The translations under genes and the position numbers were made by a program. A stretch of DNA of 64,000 nt. It comes from Compostibacillus humi (GTDB lineage Bacteria; Bacillota; Bacilli; Bacillales; Amphibacillaceae). Below, piece by piece: positions 58,620 to 64,000 of this stretch (positions within the stretch are counted from its first letter, which is position 1; each line of letters begins with the position of its first letter). The stretch is taken from positions 1 to 64,000 of the forward strand of contig NZ_BMEV01000008.1 of assembly GCF_014637175.1 (NCBI RefSeq). The letters run 5' to 3'. Below the pieces are notes generated by a model. It worked only from the letters and a program-made list of their open reading frames with translations. It ran no database searches and was not told the DNA's origin.

Positions 58620-59480
58620 TTAGTCTTCTTTTAGACGCGCAAGAACAATCCGGTCCTTGCCGTTTATGTCTTGTTTGATTTCGGTTTGGGCACGAGGTAA
58701 GGTGTGCTCAAGCATCGCTTTCACCGCTTCCCCTTGGGTATGGCCGATTTCGAAAGCAATTGCTCCGTCCGCCTGAACGACGGCTGGCAAATCACGGATA
58801 ATGTTCCGGTAGGCGGCAAGGCCATTTTCCTCGGCAAAAAGCGCAAGGGAAGGATCAAACTGTGTGACCGTGTCGGAAAGCTCATCCGCTTCTTCCGGCG
58901 CTATATAGGGCGGATTGGACACGATAATGTCCGCTCTTATCTTTTTCGCAATAAGGGGTCTCAGGAAATCCCCTTGGATAAAACAAACGTTTGATTCGAG
59001 ACGTGCTGCATTTTCTTTCGCTACGTGAAGGGCTGCTTCCGAAATATCCGTCGCTATAACGGTTGCCTGCTCCAATTCCAAGGCAAGAGTCACGGCAATG
59101 GCGCCGCTTCCTGTTCCGACATCAACGATCGTGAGCGGCCCATTTTTGCTGCGGGCAATGGCAATAACCTGTTCGACCAGCTCTTCCGTCTCCGGCCGGG
59201 GAATTAGCACATCGGGATTGACGGTAAATTTTCGCCCGTAAAAATATTCATAGCCAAGTAGATGCTGAACAGGAATCCCGCTTTCCGCATGTCGCTTAAC
59301 GTCTTCTTCAAAGGCAGCGACAACTTCCGGCGCCGCCTCATCCCGCATCATGGCAAAAAATTGCGCCCGAGATACCCCCAGGTGATGCTGCAGAAGAATT
59401 TCTGCCACTTTTTCTTCCCGGTGACGCTGCTGTAAAAAAAGCGAAGCCCGTTTCAGGACTTCGTACACTTTTTCCGTCAT
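58620..59480 (-). CDS. prmC: Release factor glutamine methyltransferase PrmC
   Basis: A 286-residue enzyme that methylates the Gln of the GGQ motif in RF1 and RF2. The SAM loop is [12 protein letters not shown] (120-131 region), and NPPY (189-192) is the catalytic motif. Its ATG overlaps the prfA stop codon (ATGA), so it is translated with its own substrate. Confidence 0.96.
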   Translation of the reverse strand: MTEKVYEVLKRASLFLQQRHREEKVAEILLQHHLGVSRAQFFAMMRDEAAPEVVAAFEEDVKRHAESGIPVQHLLGYEYFYGRKFTVNPDVLIPRPETEELVEQVIAIARSKNGPLTIVDVGTGSGAIAVTLALELEQATVIATDISEAALHVAKENAARLESNVCFIQGDFLRPLIAKKIRADIIVSNPPYIAPEEADELSDTVTQFDPSLALFAEENGLAAYRNIIRDLPAVVQADGAIAFEIGHTQGEAVKAMLEHTLPRAQTEIKQDINGKDRIVLARLKED

Positions 59481-60553
59481 TCTTTTTCACCTATTTGCTC
59501 CAGCTTTTTCGTCTGTTCCTCCAGCTGCAGGGCATCGATAATTTCATTCAATTTTCCTTCCAAAATTTGGTCTAACTTTTGAATCGTCAGGCCAATCCGG
59601 TGGTCGGTCACCCGGTTTTGCGGGAAGTTATAAGTACGGATCCGCTCGGAACGGTCCCCTGTACCGACTGCTGATTTCCGAGTTTCGTCCAATTCGGCCT
59701 GGGCTTCCTGCTGATATTTGTCGTAAATCCGGGCACGAAGCACTTTCATCGCTTTTTCCTTATTTTTAATTTGCGATTTTTCGTCCTGGATGGATACGAC
59801 AATCCCGGTCGGAATATGGGTGAGACGCACCGCTGACATCGTCGTGTTCACGCTTTGTCCCCCCGGTCCGCTGGAAGCAAACGTATCAACACGGATATCT
59901 TTTTCGTTAATTTCCACTTCCACTTCTTCAGCTTCCGGCAGAACCGCAACCGTTGCTGTCGACGTATGGATTCGGCCGCCAGATTCGGTTTCCGGCACCC
60001 GCTGCACCCGGTGAGCCCCATTTTCAAACTTCAATTTGGAGTAAGCGCCTTTTCCGGAGATCATAAAAATAATTTCCTTATAGCCGCCGACTCCCGTCGT
60101 ATGGGCTTCCATCACTTCCGTTTTCCACCCTTGGCTTTCTGCATAGCGGGAATACATCCGGTATAAGTCGCCGGCAAATAGCGCCGCTTCATCTCCCCCG
60201 GCTGCACCGCGGATTTCCATAAAGACGTTTTTATCATCATTCGGGTCCTTCGGCAGAAGCAAGATTTTCATCTTATCTTCCAGCGCTTCTTTTCGTTCGG
60301 AAAGCTCGGAAATCTCTCCCTTCACCATTTGGTACATTTCATCGTCCAAATCGTCTTCCAGCATTTCCTTCGCATCTTTTAATTCCTGCACGACGGATTT
60401 ATATTCCCGATAGGCTTCCACTACGTCCTGCAGGCCTGCCTGTTCTTTGGAATATTCCCGTAATTTATTCGTATCACTGACAATTTCCGGGTCACTGAGC
60501 ATTTCGGTTAATTTATTATAACGGTCTTCTAACGATTGTAATCGTTCTAACAT
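59477..60553 (-). CDS. prfA: Peptide chain release factor 1
   Basis: A 358-residue class I release factor for UAA and UAG. The GGQ motif is at 231-233 ([12 protein letters not shown]); the codon-recognition tripeptide position reads PET (187-189) in RVPETESGG, in place of the commoner PAT/PVT. The start is ATG 60553 behind AGAGGTG; a longer in-frame start would add 10 residues and a second hydrophobic stretch not seen in the family. Operon: prfA, prmC, then spoIIR. Confidence 0.96.
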   Translation of the reverse strand: MLERLQSLEDRYNKLTEMLSDPEIVSDTNKLREYSKEQAGLQDVVEAYREYKSVVQELKDAKEMLEDDLDDEMYQMVKGEISELSERKEALEDKMKILLLPKDPNDDKNVFMEIRGAAGGDEAALFAGDLYRMYSRYAESQGWKTEVMEAHTTGVGGYKEIIFMISGKGAYSKLKFENGAHRVQRVPETESGGRIHTSTATVAVLPEAEEVEVEINEKDIRVDTFASSGPGGQSVNTTMSAVRLTHIPTGIVVSIQDEKSQIKNKEKAMKVLRARIYDKYQQEAQAELDETRKSAVGTGDRSERIRTYNFPQNRVTDHRIGLTIQKLDQILEGKLNEIIDALQLEEQTKKLEQIGEKE

Positions 60554-60649
60554 GACGCACACCTCTTTCATTAACAGTATCATTATAGTATACCGCTATA
60601 TGGATGGTCAAAAAAATTTTTCAAGGTTATGGAGCGTATGCCGCTCCTC

Positions 60650-61265
60650 TTTGATATCGGCGACTGTCTCCTGGATTTCAGCGTTCCGGAAAATATTTCA
60701 GCTTTTCTCCCGATTTATCGAGCGCTCGCAAAAATTTATCAGCTTTTCCCTTTTTATCGGCGCTTCTGAACATTTTATCAGCGTTCCTCCATTTATTTCG
60801 GCGGTTCTTTATTTTTTTCGAGTGTTCCTGGAAATATTTCAGCGAAACGCTCTATTTCGGCGCTTTTCCTTGCGATTTCAGCGTTCCGGAAAATATTTCA
60901 GCTTTTCTCCCGATTTATCGAGAGCTCGCAAAAATTTATCAGCTTTTCCCTTTTTATCGGCGCTTCTGAACATTTTATCAGCGTTTCTCCAATTATTTCG
61001 GCGGTTCTTTATTTTTTTCGAGTGTTCCTGGAAATATTTCAGCGAAACGCTCTATTTCGGCGCTTTTCCTTGCGATTTCGGCGTTCCGGCAAATATTTCA
61101 GCTTTTCTCCCATTTTATCGAGCGCTTGCAAAATTTTATCAGCTTTTCCCTTTTTATCGGCGCTTCTGAACATTTTATCAGCGTTCCTCCATTTATTTCG
61201 GCGGTTCTTTATTTTTTTCGAATGCTTCTGAAAATATATCAGCGAAACGCTCTATTACAGCCTCC
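60650..61265. repeat. 200-bp tandem repeat array K built of ~20-bp sub-units
   Basis: GATTTCAGCGTTCCGG or its variant begins at 60674, 60874 and 61074, exactly 200 bp apart, and the three units are nearly identical. Each holds about ten sub-units of 18-22 bp opened by ATTTCAGC, TTTATCAGC, TTTCGGCG or TTTCGAG. Reverse-complemented, these words are CGCTGAAAT and CCGCCGAAA, close to the G landmark of the 101-bp family. The array fills the gap between prfA and tdk. A long open frame on the plus strand is a by-product of low T/A content in stops and has no ribosome binding site. Confidence 0.94.
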
Positions 61266-61285
61266 TCCAGTCCATGTCCAAAAGA

Positions 61286-61308
61286 AAAAGCACCTTACAT
61301 AGGTGCTT
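61286..61308 (-). terminator. tdk terminator overlapping the stop codon
   Basis: AAGCACCT-ATGT-AGGTGCTT-type stem (61289-61308), followed on the minus strand by TTTTCTTTT. The stop codon TAA lies inside the hairpin. Confidence 0.8.
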
Positions 61309-61912
61309 CGGCTGTTTTTTTCCGCTGCAGCGCTGGTTTGTTTGGCACTTCATGGTGGTGGCGGCATCGGGGTTCGTAGGATTCGGTTGCTCCGACTAAA
61401 ATGACCGGGTCATGGTAGGAAGCCGGTTTTCCGTCAATTAGCCGCTGAGTTCGGGTTGCCGGGGAACCGCAAATCGGGCAAATGGCACTCAGCTTTGTCA
61501 CCGATTCACTGATTGCCATTAATTTCGGAACGGGTCCAAACGGTTCGCCGCGAAAATCGGTATCGAGCCCTGCCGCAATCACACGGATTCCCTTTTCTGC
61601 CAATTCTTCGGCAATTTCAACGATCGTTTCGTCAAAAAATTGCACTTCGTCGATGCCGACGACTTCCGTTCCTTCGTTAATATGATCGTAAATTTCCTCT
61701 GCCCGATCGATTGGCTGGGCCGTTATCGATGTTCCGTTATGGCTAACGACAGCGGTATCATCGTAACGATTGTCAATCGTTGGCTTAAACACTTGAATCG
61801 ATAAATTGGCGTATGTTGCCCGGCGAATGCGGCGAATCAGCTCCTCCGATTTTCCGGAAAACATGCTGCCGCAAATGATTTCAATCCATCCGTTTTGTTT
61901 CATCACATGCAT
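61295..61912 (-). CDS. tdk: Thymidine kinase
   Basis: A 205-residue type II thymidine kinase for dTMP salvage. The P-loop GSMFSGKS is at 15-22, GIDEVQFFD carries the catalytic region, and the zinc site is CPICG with the later CRHHHE. GAGG lies 12 nt before ATG 61912; a second ATG three codons on is possible. The neighbours rpmE and prfA match B. subtilis. Confidence 0.96.
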   Translation of the reverse strand: MHVMKQNGWIEIICGSMFSGKSEELIRRIRRATYANLSIQVFKPTIDNRYDDTAVVSHNGTSITAQPIDRAEEIYDHINEGTEVVGIDEVQFFDETIVEIAEELAEKGIRVIAAGLDTDFRGEPFGPVPKLMAISESVTKLSAICPICGSPATRTQRLIDGKPASYHDPVILVGATESYEPRCRHHHEVPNKPALQRKKTAEAPM

Positions 61913-62003
61913 TTTGCAAGAACCTCACTTTATTCATACAATATACCTTTCCTAGTTTACCACAACAGGGGACAACTCTGAACAGCATTTTCTTCCATAA
62001 AGC

Positions 62004-62034
62004 AAAAAAGGATGCCTGATAAGCACCCTTTTCT
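62004..62034 (-). terminator. rpmE terminator
   Basis: On the minus strand AGGGTGC and GCATCCT form a 7-bp stem with one G-U pair, followed by TTTTTTGC. Confidence 0.75.
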
Positions 62035-62038
62035 ATTC

Positions 62039-62284
62039 TTACTTCATATTATATTTCTTCTTGAATCGGTCAACACGTCCGCCAACCGTATCCGCTTTTT
62101 GTTTTCCAGTATAGAATGGATGAGATGCAGAACTGATTTCTACACGAATCAATGGATACGTATTGCCGTCTTCCCATTCGATAGTTTCATTCGAAGTTCT
62201 TGTCGAGCCGCTCAAGAATTTATAATCTGAGCTTGTATCAAGAAATACAACTTTTCTGTACTCAGGATGAATACCTTTTTTCAA
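62039..62284 (-). CDS. rpmE2: Ribosomal protein L31, type B (zinc-free)
   Basis: An 81-residue large-subunit protein. The sequence ([46 protein letters not shown]) is the type B form: it lacks the CxxC zinc ligands of type A. In B. subtilis the gene next to rho encodes the zinc-binding type A form, and type B is elsewhere under Zur. Here the type B gene holds the rho-linked place, so a separate type A copy may or may not exist. A strong promoter precedes it. Confidence 0.93.
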   Translation of the reverse strand: MKKGIHPEYRKVVFLDTSSDYKFLSGSTRTSNETIEWEDGNTYPLIRVEISSASHPFYTGKQKADTVGGRVDRFKKKYNMK

Positions 62285-62362
62285 GTCTTTCCACTCCTTT
62301 TTGCCCTGAATCCTTTGGAAACAGAGTTATTTTAAGAGCCCTTTAAACTCACATATTTGAAT

Positions 62363-62391
62363 TATACCAGTGCGATAATTCAATTGCAATA
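62363..62391 (-). promoter_or_regulatory. Sigma-A promoter of rpmE
   Basis: On the minus strand TTGCAA (62386-62391), 17 bp, then TGGTATAAT: a perfect -10 at 62363-62368 with the extended TGn. It lies about 80 bp before the start codon, directly after rho. Confidence 0.8.
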
Positions 62392-62404
62392 GCTCCTGGA
62401 AAAA

Positions 62405-63682
62405 TTATTTCATGCCTTTTCGCTTCATTTCTTCGTCCATCAGCTGGAAAAATTCTTCATTGGATTTCGTGGATTTCAGCTTTCTTAGGAAGCGGTCGAG
62501 GAAATCCGGAGAATCCTGCATCGTTTTGCGGATCGTCCAAATTTTTTCCAAATGGTCTTTCGGTACGAGCAGTTCTTCTTTCCGGGTGCCGGAACGGAGA
62601 ATGTCGATGGCCGGGAAAATGCGCCGCTCGGCCAGATTCCGGTCCAAATGCAATTCCATATTTCCCGTACCTTTAAATTCTTCATAGATCACGTCGTCCA
62701 TTCGTGATCCCGTATCGACGAGGGCGGTGGCCAAAATCGTAAAACTGCCGCCTTCTTCAATATTTCTTGCCGCACCGAAGAACCGTTTTGGCCGGTGGAA
62801 CGCTGCCGGGTCTATCCCGCCGGAAAGGGTCCTGCCGCTTGGCGGAATGACCAAGTTATATGCCCGGGCAAGCCGCGTAATACTGTCCATTAACACGATA
62901 ACATCCCGCTTATGCTCCACGAGCCGCATTGCCCGCTCCAATACTAGCTCGGAAACGCGGATATGGCTTTCCGGTACTTCATCAAAGGTGGACGATACGA
63001 CATCGACATCCGGAGAGACAGACCGTTCAATATCTGTAACTTCTTCGGGACGTTCATCGACAAGTAAAATGATGAGTTTCGCATGCGGATGATTTTTCGT
63101 AATGCTGTTGGCAATCTGTTTTAACAGCATCGTTTTCCCGGCTTTCGGCGGAGCGACAATCAGTCCCCGCTGCCCAAAACCGACCGGGGTCATCAAATCG
63201 ATAATGCGGGTCGATAAGTTGGATGCATCGGTTTCCAGTTTCATAAAGCGATCCGGATACAGTGCGGTTAACGCAGGGAAATGGACACGCTCTTTGGCAA
63301 TTTCCGGGTCTTCGCTGTTTACTGCGTCCACGTGCAATAGTCCGTAATACCGTTCATTTTCCTTTGGAGGGCGGACTTTTCCTGAAACTTTGTCGCCATT
63401 CCGCAAATCGAAACGGCGGATTTGCGATGCGGATATGTAAATATCTTCTGCACTCGGCGAATAATTAATCGGACGAAGGAAACCGAATCCTTCGGACGGG
63501 ATAATTTCTAAAATCCCATCCATGAATAAAAATCCGTCTTTTTCTGCTTGGGCTTTTAAGATGGCAAATATGAGTTCTTTTTTCGTCAGTTTTGCATAGT
63601 AGGAAATTTTATATTCCTTCGCTAAAGCATATAATTCCTTTAATGTTAATGTTTCCAATTGAGAGATTGTTAATGTTGACAT
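62405..63682 (-). CDS. rho: Transcription termination factor Rho
   Basis: A 425-residue hexameric RNA helicase. It has an N-terminal helix bundle ([20 protein letters not shown]), an RNA-binding cold-shock-like domain (GFGFLRP), Walker [14 protein letters not shown], Walker [17 protein letters not shown], and the R-loop. The start is ATG 63682 behind a weak GTGGTGAT site; a longer open frame adds 20 atypical residues. No terminator is evident before the rpmE promoter. Confidence 0.95.
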   Translation of the reverse strand: MSTLTISQLETLTLKELYALAKEYKISYYAKLTKKELIFAILKAQAEKDGFLFMDGILEIIPSEGFGFLRPINYSPSAEDIYISASQIRRFDLRNGDKVSGKVRPPKENERYYGLLHVDAVNSEDPEIAKERVHFPALTALYPDRFMKLETDASNLSTRIIDLMTPVGFGQRGLIVAPPKAGKTMLLKQIANSITKNHPHAKLIILLVDERPEEVTDIERSVSPDVDVVSSTFDEVPESHIRVSELVLERAMRLVEHKRDVIVLMDSITRLARAYNLVIPPSGRTLSGGIDPAAFHRPKRFFGAARNIEEGGSFTILATALVDTGSRMDDVIYEEFKGTGNMELHLDRNLAERRIFPAIDILRSGTRKEELLVPKDHLEKIWTIRKTMQDSPDFLDRFLRKLKSTKSNEEFFQLMDEEMKRKGMK

Positions 63683-64000
63683 TTCATCACCACGCCTATT
63701 TGTTTTCCATTGCCTCATACAGAAAATAATAGAATTCCGCAACGAACAAATTATTTAGATGTACATTTTTCCATGGAAAAAGTCCTAGAAGAAAGGTAAG
63801 ATTTTAGGAAGCAGAAGCAGAAGTTTGCGAATGGCCGGCAAAGGAAGGGTTTATTCCATTACCATACTAGCCAAATCGGGCATTCGTTAAACATCTATTA
63901 TATTACTCTTTTAACAAGGAATATTCAATACTATTTTTAACTTGGTTTTAATACCAGGGAATAAATGATGGCAGGAGTATGGGAGTAATTTCATAGTTTA
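63683..64000. other. Upstream region of rho, no gene seen
   Basis: These 318 bp to the window edge are A/T-rich. I see no open frame with a ribosome binding site, no hairpin terminator and no clear promoter. Rho genes often have long regulated leaders, which may be what this is. Confidence 0.5.

Noticed and set aside
60552-61169. 205-residue open frame on the plus strand
   Set aside because: It is a T-rich, Phe/Ser/Leu-rich translation of array K that overlaps the prfA start on the other strand and has no ribosome binding site.

Overview
The window is a stretch of chromosome from a flagellated, endospore-forming member of the Bacillaceae, genus not resolved. The evidence is gene content and order. 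Reading from high to low coordinates, the minus strand carries rho, rpmE, tdk, prfA, prmC, spoIIR, ywlC, mntP, ywlE, ywlG, glyA, upp, wecB/mnaA, atpI-B-E-F-H-A-G-D-C, ywzB, ywmB, murA, then spoIID, spoIIQ, spoIIID, mbl, flhO, flhP and fabZ. This is the classic Bacillus core block. Ribosome binding sites are strong and AGGAGG-like, and starts at TTG or GTG are common. A comK gene is present. I see no rRNA, tRNA, CRISPR array or prophage.

Layout. 1-2.3 kb: a YtkA-like lipoprotein, an unknown membrane protein and tagO. 3.2-8.5 kb (plus strand): a duplicated ATP-synthase-c-like membrane protein, a split ThrE-type exporter (yjjP/yjjB-like), zwf and a KynB-like cyclase. 9.4-14.7 kb (minus): an RND efflux pump with its lipoprotein adaptor, comK and an Asp/Asn-rich lipoprotein. 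15.7-22.4 kb: fabZ, an EpuA-like protein, flhP, flhO, mbl, spoIIID, an orphan AimR-like receptor without its DNA-binding domain, and spoIIQ. 23.5-25 kb (plus): a NERD/zinc-ribbon protein and a small lipoprotein. 25.4-36.7 kb: spoIID and murA, separated by an 8.5-kb dppABCDE-ykfACD operon for capture and breakdown of cell-wall peptides, with a CodY-like box at its promoter. 36.7-45.3 kb: ywmB, ywzB and the complete F1Fo ATP synthase operon with a clear sigma-A promoter. 45.5-47.7 kb: a Vpr-like secreted subtilase. 48.4-63.7 kb: an IS256-type remnant followed by the wecB-to-rho block.

The most distinctive feature is intergenic. At least eleven tandem-repeat arrays fill about 5.6 kb, roughly 9 % of the window, and none lies inside a gene. 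Three arrays (8.6, 14.8 and 22.6 kb) share an exact 101-bp period. Each 101-bp unit is five sub-units of about 20 bp, opened by CGTTAGAAT (T) or CGCTGAAT (G) in the fixed order T-G-T-G-G. A fourth array has a 200-bp period of about ten 20-bp sub-units, another has a bare ~20-bp cadence of CCGAT, and others have 39-40-bp or exactly 52-bp periods. The common ~20-bp cadence (about two helical turns) suggests one underlying process or binding architecture. I do not recognise this family and regard it as the best candidate here for an undescribed system.

Other points of interest: a cluster of DnaA boxes just upstream of ywlC; the four-helix c-subunit-like protein; the AimR-like protein outside any phage; a heptamer repeat/hairpin inside the atp operon; and heavy use of TTG/GTG starts in that operon.
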